The translations under genes were made by a program, and so were the position numbers. Below are positions 16,455-24,731 of a DNA stretch of 64,000 nucleotides, piece by piece. Source of the DNA: Bacteroidota bacterium (GTDB lineage Bacteria > Bacteroidota > Bacteroidia > Cytophagales > Cyclobacteriaceae); assembly GCA_018266055.1 (NCBI GenBank), contig JAFDYT010000002.1:468081-532080 (forward strand). Direction: 5' to 3'. The first letter of the stretch is position 1, and each line of letters opens with the position of its first letter. The notes beneath the pieces are model-generated. The model was given only the letters and a program-made list of their open reading frames with translations, searched no databases and had not been told where the DNA came from.

Positions 16455-18524
16455 ATGCGAGTTTCACTATTAACAACTCTTGGCTGCGCCTTTCATCTGC
16501 TCGGGATGGCGCAAACTCAGCCAACGGTTACATCACCCGTCGTCGATTCAATGGCTTATTATAACAACACCAAAAAGCCAGCCATCGGAAATCCTTCATT
16601 CATCGAATATGCACCTACCATTCAGGCCGACGGAAAAACGATTATCTACCAGCGTAATGACGGAAAAAAATATAATCTCTACCTCACTAATTTTGAAAAT
16701 GGAAATTGGAGCGAAGGCAAACCGATTGACAAAATAAATGCCTCGGGAGATTCAACCGGATTGATTGGAGGGCCGAGCCTGAGCTTTGATGGGAATACAC
16801 TTTATTTTTTCAGGTCGCTCGAGCGAGGCGACCACGATATTTTTTACAGTCAGCGCACCAAAGATGGTTGGAGCGCCCCGACGAGTATTGGTGCACCGAT
16901 CAATCTTGCACCCACTGTAAACAAAGACAAAGAAACGGTGGGCGGCTACGACGGATTCCCGTCGGTGAGCGCCGATGGCAAAACACTTTATTTCGTACGC
17001 CAAAACCTGGAAGGCCCGCGCGATAAAGATTTAAAAAAGCAACATGCCTTCTGCACTTGCATTTACAAATCCGAAAAAGAAAGCGATGGAAAATGGAGCA
17101 AGCCTGAAAAACTTCCGTGGCCCATCAACCAGGAGTGTGAAAAGGCGCCACGGATCATGGCCGACGGAAAGACATTAATCTTTTCATCCAACCGCCCCGG
17201 TGGAAAAGGTGGCTACGACATGTACCAATCAAAGCTAAATGAATTAGGAGAGTGGGATCTGCCAGTGCCGCTCAATTTTGTGAACACCGAAAAAGACGAT
17301 CAACTTCCCTGTATTTCCGCGCAAGGTGACCTGATGTATTATACGTACAACAACGTCGATATTTATTCCGTGGTGATCCCTCCTAAACTTCGGCAGTTCA
17401 TGAACAACGTGGTACAAGGATTTATCACTGATCTTGACAGTGGTGAAGGCATTGGCGCTACCGTAGTGGTGACTGATGCTATCACTTCGGAGATTGTGGT
17501 TCAACTTGAAAGCAATCCTTCCGACGGTCGCTACACGTTGGTGCTTCCCGTTGGTCGTAACTTTAATATTGAATATAGGAAGGCTGGTTATTCTTCCTTC
17601 ACGCGGGCACTCGACCTGAGAAGCACGCAAAAATATGAGGAGCGATCGGTGGATGTGAAACTCTTTCGCAAAGTGAAACTTATGCTCACGGTTAGCGACA
17701 AAGAACTTTTTGAACCTATCCTTGCCGACATTAAAATCAAAAGAAAGGGTGAAGATAATTTCATCGCCGAAACAAAAAACAATGCCAAAGATGGAAGCCT
17801 TGTAGGCGACCTTCCGTTGGGCTACGAATATGAAATCGTCATCAGCGCACCAAATTTCAAAAGCACCGCACTCAACTTCGATGTAAGCGGGCTCGTGATG
17901 TATCGTACGTTTGAAAAATACGTGGAGCTCGTGCCTGAAAAGAAGGACGTGATGGTAAATGTTTCCGATCTGGTGAACAACAGCAAAGTAAAAGCGCGAG
18001 TGGTGTTGAAAAATAAAAACCGCGAAGAAGTCATTGAAGTCACCGGAAACCAAATGGTATCGCTGCGCTCGGGCGACCGCTATGAAATGGAAGTGACCAG
18101 CGATCAGGGGTACGCCTTCAGCTCCGGAGTGGTTGATGGCTCAACGCCCATTGACGTGAAGCTGATGAAGCTGGAGCAAAATGCAAAGCTCACGCTTCGT
18201 GACATCAACTTTGAATCCAACTCGGTAAAACTTTCCGACATCAGCTTTACAGAACTTAACCGCGTGGTTCAGCTCATGAAAGAAAACCCATCGCTGAAAG
18301 TGGAAGTGGCAGCCCACACCGACGACGTGGGCCTGGATACCTACAATCTTGAACTTTCGGACAAGCGAGCCCGGAGCGTGGTAGATTTTCTATTAGAAAA
18401 TAAAATAAACCCCGAGCGGTTTGTGGCGAAAGGCTATGGCGAATCGCAAAGCAAAGTACCCAACGACAGCGATGCCAACAGGGCGATTAACCGCCGGGTA
18501 GAACTAAAAATCATCAGCATTTAA
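16455..18524 (+). CDS. PD40 propeller / carboxypeptidase-regulatory-like / OmpA-domain protein
   Basis: The 689-residue protein has a signal peptide (cleavage near G-M-A-Q). PD40/WD40-like propeller repeats follow (P-S-L-S-F-D-G-N-T-L-Y-F, P-S-V-S-A-D-G-K-T-L-Y-F, R-I-M-A-D-G-K-T-L-I-F). Next is a carboxypeptidase-regulatory-like beta domain (about residues 318-400). The C-terminal OmpA peptidoglycan-binding domain starts at D-I-N-F-E-S-N-S and includes A-H-T-D-D-V-G and N-R-R-V-E-L-K. The domain order resembles PorE-type proteins of the type IX secretion field, but without an N-terminal TPR. It starts 28 bases after the CHAT gene and shares one base with the next gene (TAATG), so the three are almost certainly one operon. 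Confidence 0.93.
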   Translation: MRVSLLTTLGCAFHLLGMAQTQPTVTSPVVDSMAYYNNTKKPAIGNPSFIEYAPTIQADGKTIIYQRNDGKKYNLYLTNFENGNWSEGKPIDKINASGDSTGLIGGPSLSFDGNTLYFFRSLERGDHDIFYSQRTKDGWSAPTSIGAPINLAPTVNKDKETVGGYDGFPSVSADGKTLYFVRQNLEGPRDKDLKKQHAFCTCIYKSEKESDGKWSKPEKLPWPINQECEKAPRIMADGKTLIFSSNRPGGKGGYDMYQSKLNELGEWDLPVPLNFVNTEKDDQLPCISAQGDLMYYTYNNVDIYSVVIPPKLRQFMNNVVQGFITDLDSGEGIGATVVVTDAITSEIVVQLESNPSDGRYTLVLPVGRNFNIEYRKAGYSSFTRALDLRSTQKYEERSVDVKLFRKVKLMLTVSDKELFEPILADIKIKRKGEDNFIAETKNNAKDGSLVGDLPLGYEYEIVISAPNFKSTALNFDVSGLVMYRTFEKYVELVPEKKDVMVNVSDLVNNSKVKARVVLKNKNREEVIEVTGNQMVSLRSGDRYEMEVTSDQGYAFSSGVVDGSTPIDVKLMKLEQNAKLTLRDINFESNSVKLSDISFTELNRVVQLMKENPSLKVEVAAHTDDVGLDTYNLELSDKRARSVVDFLLENKINPERFVAKGYGESQSKVPNDSDANRAINRRVELKIISI

Positions 18525-20767
18525 TGTTGTCAACCATGAGAATCGTTACTCTTTTTCTTCTGTTCATTCTGACAACATCACTTTCTGCACAGCACCTGCG
18601 GTACAAAGACATTTTTCCCTTGTTTCCAGAAATGGGTAATCAGGAATTAAAAAATACATTAAAAGAATATATCTCAACGGATCCCAATCATGCCCACGCC
18701 AATTTCAGACTGGCGATGGCGTATGAAAAAAGTTACAAGGCCGCCGATGTGCTTACCAATCCTCAGTACGTTTTAGCCAATGCGCAACAAGCCAAGTTGC
18801 GGTTTTTCAAAGCCAAGTTGGTGGTTGACGACAAAGAAGTGGACCGCAACAACGAATACTATTTTCAAACTTTTAAAATATCCGACAGCAAAGGGAAACC
18901 CGCTGTGCCCTTTGGAGTGGTTCAGAAAAAAATATTAAACGGACTTGACTCGGCCGACATCTGCCTGCAACGAGTTCCTCCTATTTATTCTAGCTTCACC
19001 AAAAGCGTAAAGCACTACGACAAAGCGGTGAAAATTTTCGCGACGATCAACAGTACCTATGTGACGCTGAACGATTTGTATTTGTATTACAATCAGGACA
19101 CCGAAAAACAGCTCAACGAATTGCAGCTCAATTACGATTCTGCCAAATCTTACTTTGACGATTACCTTGCGCTCGTCAGCAGCTACCCGATTCCGGATCA
19201 TCATCAAAGCTACCGCATCAAACCAATTGTGACTTACCGGCTCGACGGCTTGATTACCAGCCTTAATTTCCTGACTGACAAAATCGAGTTCTGGGATTAT
19301 ACGAGTTGGGCACAGGAGATTCAGCATTTTATCAACGGAGATATCCGGTCGCTGCGCCGCAGATTGATGGAAGAAGAAGATAAGCTGGATCAGTCGCTTA
19401 CCAAAATTGATCACTCCAATGGCGAAGGAATCGTGCCGGTAAAACTGGATAAACAGCTGGCGTACACACTGAACAATTTTGATCGCCAATCATTGACCCT
19501 GTCGCTACTCGATTACAAAGCCTATAAGCAAGAGTGGATGTTAAAACGCAAATCATTCACACCCGACACCGTGGTCAGTTATCGTAATGCCGAAAACTAC
19601 AGCGCATTAATTTATTTTGATCGCAAAGCAGACACACTCGCGCAGGTAATTAAAAGCCGGTTAAATCAGGATAAATTCCGGAAGCATGCCGATTTTCTTA
19701 ACAAATATTATGGAAGCCTCACCGGTTTGCAAGGGTATCTCGCCAAGGAAAAAACAGAGATCGACAATTCGTACAAAAACTATGGCGCCCAACTGGAGAA
19801 AGAAATCGTGGGCTTAATTATTCCGCCGCCAATCAAACCAGAAGAAAACAAAATCCTTAAAGTGGGAAAATGGAATATCCCCAACAATGTGGTGGAGCCT
19901 TCACAGGAACTGATTGACAAAGGCGATCCACTTCCATTAAAGAAATTAAAAACCGTTGACGGGGGTTATTACCTTGCGGGGATTTATAAAGCCGATAAAA
20001 AAATTGCTAACCTGTCTTCATTCTTAGTTAAGGTTAATCCAGATGGCAAACCGGCATGGATAAAAAACTTCGAGAATAAAATTGACAGCTTGAGCAAAGT
20101 TCCCGACGCCAATAATTTTATAGCCAGTGTTGAATTAACTAAAGAAGGGTGCGCCGTAGTGCTTCAGTCGGCCGGAACTTCCACAGCAGTAAAACTCAAT
20201 ACATTTTACTATTTCAACGACAAGGGCGAACCGAAATTAAAAATAAAGCTGAAAGACACGGGCTACCCGCGCCAGTTGAGCTATCTCGAAAAGAGCAACT
20301 CCTTTGTATTAGTGTTGAAAGGGAACGAGGAAAAAAATAATGCTTCAGTAAATGAGCCGATCACGATTATCGGTTTGAATATTCTGGGCGAACTTCAATG
20401 GAAACGATCAGTAGAATTGACTGGCTCATTCACCGAATGGGTGAACTTAACTACCGGAAGTATGCTGGTGGGCAACTACTCACTCCTGAAAGATCACAAC
20501 GATCAGGAACTTCGCACCAAATCGGCTGCAGAATCAAATCCGTTTTTGGTGATGATGAATAGTCAGGGTGATATTTCGCGGATCATTCCCCTTGCTGTTC
20601 CGGAGTCGGTACGGGTTTTTAAAGTCGTAAAAGTAAATGACACGTCGATTAATCTGATCGGCCGCAAAGAAGCAGACAGCTCCGAAATAAAAGCCATTTC
20701 AGCCGACGAAAAATTAGTACACCTAATGGTCAGTCAGGATGGTCAGGTGATTTATTCCAATTTGTAG
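18524..20767 (+). CDS. Exported protein of unknown function, third gene of the CHAT operon
   Basis: The 747-residue protein has a signal peptide ending near S-L-S-A-Q; ATG 18524 and ATG 18536 both keep it. Residues about 20-110 look TPR-like (D-P-N-H-A-H-A-N-F-R-L-A-M-A-Y). The middle third is helical and charged. From about residue 480, four or five blocks recur with the pattern hydrophobic strand, x-V-N-P-D-G-K-P-A-W, suggesting a small beta-propeller. Examples are L-V-K-V-N-P-D-G, Y-F-N-D-K-G, N-I-L-G-E-L-Q-W and M-N-S-Q-G-D. I recognise no named family. Its ATG overlaps the stop of the OmpA gene. Confidence 0.85.
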   Translation: MLSTMRIVTLFLLFILTTSLSAQHLRYKDIFPLFPEMGNQELKNTLKEYISTDPNHAHANFRLAMAYEKSYKAADVLTNPQYVLANAQQAKLRFFKAKLVVDDKEVDRNNEYYFQTFKISDSKGKPAVPFGVVQKKILNGLDSADICLQRVPPIYSSFTKSVKHYDKAVKIFATINSTYVTLNDLYLYYNQDTEKQLNELQLNYDSAKSYFDDYLALVSSYPIPDHHQSYRIKPIVTYRLDGLITSLNFLTDKIEFWDYTSWAQEIQHFINGDIRSLRRRLMEEEDKLDQSLTKIDHSNGEGIVPVKLDKQLAYTLNNFDRQSLTLSLLDYKAYKQEWMLKRKSFTPDTVVSYRNAENYSALIYFDRKADTLAQVIKSRLNQDKFRKHADFLNKYYGSLTGLQGYLAKEKTEIDNSYKNYGAQLEKEIVGLIIPPPIKPEENKILKVGKWNIPNNVVEPSQELIDKGDPLPLKKLKTVDGGYYLAGIYKADKKIANLSSFLVKVNPDGKPAWIKNFENKIDSLSKVPDANNFIASVELTKEGCAVVLQSAGTSTAVKLNTFYYFNDKGEPKLKIKLKDTGYPRQLSYLEKSNSFVLVLKGNEEKNNASVNEPITIIGLNILGELQWKRSVELTGSFTEWVNLTTGSMLVGNYSLLKDHNDQELRTKSAAESNPFLVMMNSQGDISRIIPLAVPESVRVFKVVKVNDTSINLIGRKEADSSEIKAISADEKLVHLMVSQDGQVIYSNL

Positions 20768-20777
20768 TTCGAAGTGA

Positions 20778-21437
20778 TCAGGGTTTGTGCGCCAACGTGC
20801 CACGCACAATCAGAAACACCGCCGCCGAATAGGTGGCCATCACCCACACGCCTGACGCCGGAATGGTGTGATAAAATTTGTTGATCGCGAGAAGCGAATC
20901 GGAAAGAAGAAAAGAGACAGCACCAAAAAATAGCGTCCAAAAACTTTCTGGCGTGGTGCGCCTCATTCGGAACACCGACTGCAATACCATGAGAGTGATC
21001 ACCAACGCATACACCATCACAGGAATTTGTAGTTCGCCAAGCTTAGGATAAAGAATAACCACCAGCCCAGAACCTGCCATAATAATTGGGAATGACAACC
21101 GCGCGATGGTTGGACCAACCGAAGTGCTTTGAGAGAACCTCAATTGCCGATAGGCCGCAATAAAAAATAAATGCGCGATCAGAAACGAGCTCAGTCCAAA
21201 AATAAAAAAGAGCGGATGCGCTGGTTCAAACATCAACAATACGTCGCCCATCCAACAAAAAATTAAAGCAATCACGAATGTTTTAGTAATTCGCTCTGCA
21301 TTCATCACATAATAAATCACCAGAGACAAAACGATGAGCGGCTTGGCCACCAGATGCAGCGTGTGCATTGCAAATAGCTCTGAAAAAATTTCCACGGTAG
21401 CAGCCAGGAAGAACAACAGCAACGACTTCTCCTTCAT
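20778..21437 (-). CDS. YhhN family protein, probable lysoplasmalogenase
   Basis: This 219-residue protein has seven or eight membrane helices. It shows the YhhN family pattern: K-P-L-I near residue 33, C-W-M-G-D in the second helix pair, F-G-L-S-S-F-L-I-A-H, G-A-V-S-F-L-L-S-D-S-L-L-A-I-N-K-F and a final Y-S-A-A-V-F-L-I-V-R-G. Characterised relatives cleave the vinyl-ether bond of lysoplasmalogen (TMEM86B, Legionella LpLase). Its start overlaps the stop of the MFS gene (ATGA), so the two are translationally coupled. It converges on the CHAT operon with 10 bases between stops. Family call is confident; substrate is by analogy. Confidence 0.88.
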   Translation of the reverse strand: MKEKSLLLFFLAATVEIFSELFAMHTLHLVAKPLIVLSLVIYYVMNAERITKTFVIALIFCWMGDVLLMFEPAHPLFFIFGLSSFLIAHLFFIAAYRQLRFSQSTSVGPTIARLSFPIIMAGSGLVVILYPKLGELQIPVMVYALVITLMVLQSVFRMRRTTPESFWTLFFGAVSFLLSDSLLAINKFYHTIPASGVWVMATYSAAVFLIVRGTLAHKP

Positions 21438-22597
21438 ACTTTTTTTCTGTTAGAATGGATAAAAAGAAAACTCAACGCCACCAACGCCAGCGTGCTACAA
21501 ATGGCAAAACTGGTAAAAATATTTTCGGCTGAATTGCCATATACAAAACCCGACGTGAGCGCCCCCACACCTATACCCAATTCCATTGAAATGTAAAGAG
21601 AAGCGATGCCGCGACCGCGGTGTTGCTCGCTGCTCAGGTCGGTAGCCCAGGCGAGCAGCGTGGGCGAGGTAGATCCTTGCGCCAGTCCATAGATACTGAT
21701 TCCCACAATCAACATCCACGGCTCATCGGCAAGTCCGATGATGAGCATCGATATGACAATCAACAGCACCGTTACTTTCAGCACCGGCACACGTCCATAA
21801 ATATCCGAAGCCTTGCCGGCAATGAACCTGACCACCAGCGACGAAACTGTGAGGTAAGTAAACAGCAGGCCTTTGTTTTCAATGCCCAAATGTTTGCCGT
21901 GGTCGGGCATTAAGGTATAGACCGCTCCGTACGCGTAGGCTGCAAGTACCATCACCAGGCACGGTGCAATCACCAGCGGGTCGAACAAATCACGTTTTTG
22001 AATCTTTAACAACGCCCAGGAAACTTCATGGCGACCTTTCAGAGTTTCTTTTACACTGAGCGTGATGGCCACAGCGACAAGAGCGAAGAATGACGAAGTA
22101 TAAAACATCGTATCCAATCCAAACCTGAGCGCCACTGCGCCACCGATGGCCGGGCCCGAGGCCATGCCTACCGCACCGGCTGTACCGATAAAACCCATTG
22201 CCTCGCCGCGTTTATTGGCCGGAATAATATCCGAAACATAAGCCGACACGCCCGTTGGCGAAAAGCCGGTAGAAAAACCATGAAAAAGCCGGAGCATAAA
22301 AAAGCCGAAGAGCGTGGTGAGCAGCGGATAAAACAAACTGCAGATGAGGCAGACTAGCCCGCCAAAAATAATCACCGGCTTACGGCCCAGACGGTCGGCC
22401 AGCTTGCCGCTGAACGGACGAGAAATCATCGCGGTAAGCGTAAAGAGAGAAATAATCAGCCCTTTGTAGTCGGCGCCGCCCAGTTTGGTAAGAAACTCAG
22501 GCAGCTCAGGGATAATCATGTTGAAGCTGGCGAAGAAAAGTGTCGCACTGGCGCACAAAAGCCAGAATTGAGAAGTATAAACTCGGTCTTTACTCAC
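21434..22597 (-). CDS. MFS transporter
   Basis: This membrane protein has 12 predicted helices. The MFS loop motif lies between helices 2 and 3 (G-K-L-A-D-R-L-G-R-K-P), and a second copy is in the C-terminal half (G-K-A-S-D-I-Y-G-R-V-P). It resembles the efflux-type (arabinose-efflux-permease-like) group, with 387 residues from the GTG at 22597. A longer frame opens at an ATG at 22633, but that codon lies inside the rpsT terminator hairpin, so I prefer the GTG (V-S-K-D-R-V-Y). It is coupled to the lysoplasmalogenase gene. Substrate unknown. Confidence 0.9.
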   Translation of the reverse strand: MSKDRVYTSQFWLLCASATLFFASFNMIIPELPEFLTKLGGADYKGLIISLFTLTAMISRPFSGKLADRLGRKPVIIFGGLVCLICSLFYPLLTTLFGFFMLRLFHGFSTGFSPTGVSAYVSDIIPANKRGEAMGFIGTAGAVGMASGPAIGGAVALRFGLDTMFYTSSFFALVAVAITLSVKETLKGRHEVSWALLKIQKRDLFDPLVIAPCLVMVLAAYAYGAVYTLMPDHGKHLGIENKGLLFTYLTVSSLVVRFIAGKASDIYGRVPVLKVTVLLIVISMLIIGLADEPWMLIVGISIYGLAQGSTSPTLLAWATDLSSEQHRGRGIASLYISMELGIGVGALTSGFVYGNSAENIFTSFAICSTLALVALSFLFIHSNRKKV

Positions 22598-22603
22598 GCT
22601 TTC

Positions 22604-22640
22604 AAATAAAAAACCCTCCCTCGCGCTCGGCAAGGAAGGG
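22604..22640 (-). terminator. Rho-independent terminator of rpsT
   Basis: On the minus strand CCCTTCCTTGC (22640-22630) pairs with GCGAGGGAGGG (22624-22614) over a 5-base loop, including two G-U pairs. TTTTTTATTT follows. It lies 27 bases beyond the rpsT stop. Confidence 0.85.
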
Positions 22641-22666
22641 AAAAATAATATCGGTCAGGCACTGGC

Positions 22667-22921
22667 TTATGCCAAGGCGTTCACACGCTTGGTCAGGCGG
22701 CTTTTTTGGTTAGCAGCCTTTTTCCAGTGGATAATGTTCTTCTTGGCCAGCTTGTCAAGCATTGCTACTACTTCATTCAACAAAGCCTTCGCCTCGTCTT
22801 TCTTGGTAGTTTCCAGCAATTTTTTCACTTGAGTGCGGGTAGTCTTGTTCTGGTAGCGATTGCGTACGCGCTTAGTTTCGTTGGCACGGATACGTTTTTC
22901 TGCTGATTTGTGATTTGCCAT
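22667..22921 (-). CDS. rpsT: 30S ribosomal protein S20
   Basis: This 84-residue, very basic protein starts M-A-N-H-K-S-A-E-K-R-I-R and continues with the S20 helical pattern (R-V-R-N-R-Y, K-K-N-I-I-H-W-K-K-A-A-N-Q-K-S-R-L). It binds 16S rRNA early in 30S assembly. Length fits the family. It is a single-gene transcription unit with a clear promoter (22945-22975) and its own terminator. Confidence 0.98.
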   Translation of the reverse strand: MANHKSAEKRIRANETKRVRNRYQNKTTRTQVKKLLETTKKDEAKALLNEVVAMLDKLAKKNIIHWKKAANQKSRLTKRVNALA

Positions 22922-22944
22922 AATGCTTTTTCTAAAAAGGACTG

Positions 22945-22975
22945 CAAATGTAGCAGGTTAAAGGAAGTAAGCAAA
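22945..22975 (-). promoter_or_regulatory. Promoter of rpsT
   Basis: On the minus strand TTTG (22975-22972), 19 bases, then TACATTTG (22952-22945) match the Bacteroidota consensus perfectly. The -7 element is 23 bases ahead of the start codon. This is the reference example for the promoter type in this window. Confidence 0.8.
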
Positions 22976-22996
22976 GCCCATTCACAAAAACTAAGG

Positions 22997-24592
22997 CTAA
23001 TTCTCCTGAATTTCACCTTCAAAAAGGAGCCATGTGCCCGGGTCGAGCGAAACCTGGATCGGCCTGGAAGCAACAGGGATGGTGAAGGATTGCGTTTTTT
23101 GATCAAAAAACAACTTTTTAACCTCGGCACCAAGCCCAATCTCCACGGGGATTTTAAATATCGCCCCAGGTTGCTCCTGGTTTAGCTTCATCACTACGAC
23201 CTGCGATTTTTTATCGTAATGCCAGGTTCCTGAGAGTTTCGGCAGGCTGGCGCGGTAAATCCATTGTTCAAAAAATGAGGAAAGGTCCTTTCCGGAAACT
23301 TCTTCCATCACCCGCTGAAAATCCGCCGTCAAGGCATTTCCATTTTTATAAGGAGATAATATTTCTGGATTCCCTTCCAAAACGTGAGATCGCCTACCTC
23401 ATGGCGAAGCATGTGAAGCACCCAACCTGCCCGCTGGTAAGTGTTGGTGGTGAGCAGCTTGGCGAGGTCTGTGATGGTGGTATCCAAAACCGATCCCGGA
23501 TTCTTATGAAAATAATCGATCACTTGCTTGCGCTGGTTGGCTGCTTCTGCTACCAGCCGGTCATGGCCGTAAGTATGCTCCAGATACAAGCCCGCAAAAT
23601 AAGTAGCAAACCCTTCGCTGAGCCACACATGATGCCAGTCTTGCTCTGTTACCGAATTGCCAAACCATTGGTGCGCTTCTTCGTGGGCAATCAGCGACTC
23701 AGCCTGGCCCTTTCCGGTGATTGAATTTTCATAGTAGAAAATAGTGTTGGCGTTTTCCAATCCACCCCAGCGGGTCTTCGATTGTACGTTGGCAAGTTTT
23801 TTATACGAATACGGGCCGACGTGCGTGTGAAAGAAATCGAGTACGCGGGTAGCTACGGCATAATCATAAAATCCTTCTGCTTTGTTTTGCGGATACACCC
23901 AGCTTTCCACCGGAATGCCGTCCACCTTTCCTGCCAGCTCGGTGGCGAATCGGGCGATACCCACCACCATTACCTTGACGGGAATGGGCACTTCCTCATG
24001 CCAGCGAGTCAATTTTCTTTTCTCGCTAATAAAACTCTCTTCCACCTTGATGCCATTGGCTACAACCGAATAATGCAAGGGCGCATTGATCGAAAAATCA
24101 ACCGACGATTTATCAAAGGGATGATCTACCACCGGAAGCCAGTGGTGCGCGCGGTCGGGCCAGTTGTCGCCAAAGAAGCCGCGGTCGCCGTATTTATTTT
24201 TTCCGATGATCAGCCCATCCTGAGGTTCGCCTTTGTACTTGATTTTGAAAATCACCGTTTGATTTTCATGTGGCAACGCGCTAAGGTTAATGTGGATTTT
24301 GTTGTTGGCGTGGGAATAGGTTAATACGACGCCACCCGAGCTCACCTCCAACACCTCCATTCCTCTGCCCAGATTGTTTTTATTGGCCAGATCCAGGTCG
24401 AAAGAGGCGATTGATTTTTTAAAAAGGATTGTTTACAGAGGCCTCTCCATAGATCACGTCAGTGCTGTCGTTTACTTCCAGGTAAAACTGATAGTGCGTG
24501 ACATCGATGAATTTATTTTTAGGGTAGGGATCGGTGGCCTCGCAATAAAGGTTGAACAAAAGCGCCACTACGACTAAAATATTTTTTTTCAT
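22997..24592 (-). pseudogene. M1 family aminopeptidase interrupted by two frameshifts
   Basis: The gene is a gluzincin aminopeptidase of about 531 residues if repaired. Frame A starts at ATG 24592 with a signal peptide (M-K-K-N-I-L-V-V-V-A-L-L) and stops at a TAA in a T5-A6 run (24415-24425). Frame B carries the core to 23329: the zinc motif H-E-E-A-H-Q-W-F-G-N and W-L-S-E-G-F-A-T-Y. Near 23352-23362 the sequence lacks one base and continues in frame A (Y-K-N-G-N-A-L-T-A-D-F) to 22997. So one base is gained at 24415-24425 and one lost about 1060 bases later. The mutant could be a real pseudogene or consensus errors; without repair neither the signal peptide nor the last 120 residues join the catalytic part. 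Confidence 0.85.
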
Positions 24593-24697
24593 CGTCTCAT
24601 TATTTTAATCACAAATTAGTACTTATTCTAAAACTGTGAGTTGTATTCGATTGAATTTGCGTTGAGTGGTAAATAAACCAAATTTCAAAAAATCGGA

Positions 24698-24726
24698 TTG
24701 CCCAATTTTCAAATTGCACTATCTTG
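24698..24726 (+). promoter_or_regulatory. Candidate promoter of dnaX
   Basis: TTG (24698-24700), a 19-base spacer and TATCTTG (24720-24726) approximate the Bacteroidota promoter. The dnaX ATG follows only five bases later, so the transcript would be nearly leaderless. The -7 box is imperfect. Confidence 0.4.
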
Positions 24727-24731
24727 CGCCC

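Noticed and set aside
17244-18053. Long antisense open frame opposite the OmpA-type gene
   Set aside because: It overlaps a well-supported gene throughout, has no signal or domain, and its composition is that of a shadow frame.
24666-24731. Upstream in-frame extension of dnaX
   Set aside because: The extra residues do not resemble DnaX, and the family start M-D-T-F-V-V-S-A-R-K-Y matches the ATG at 24732.
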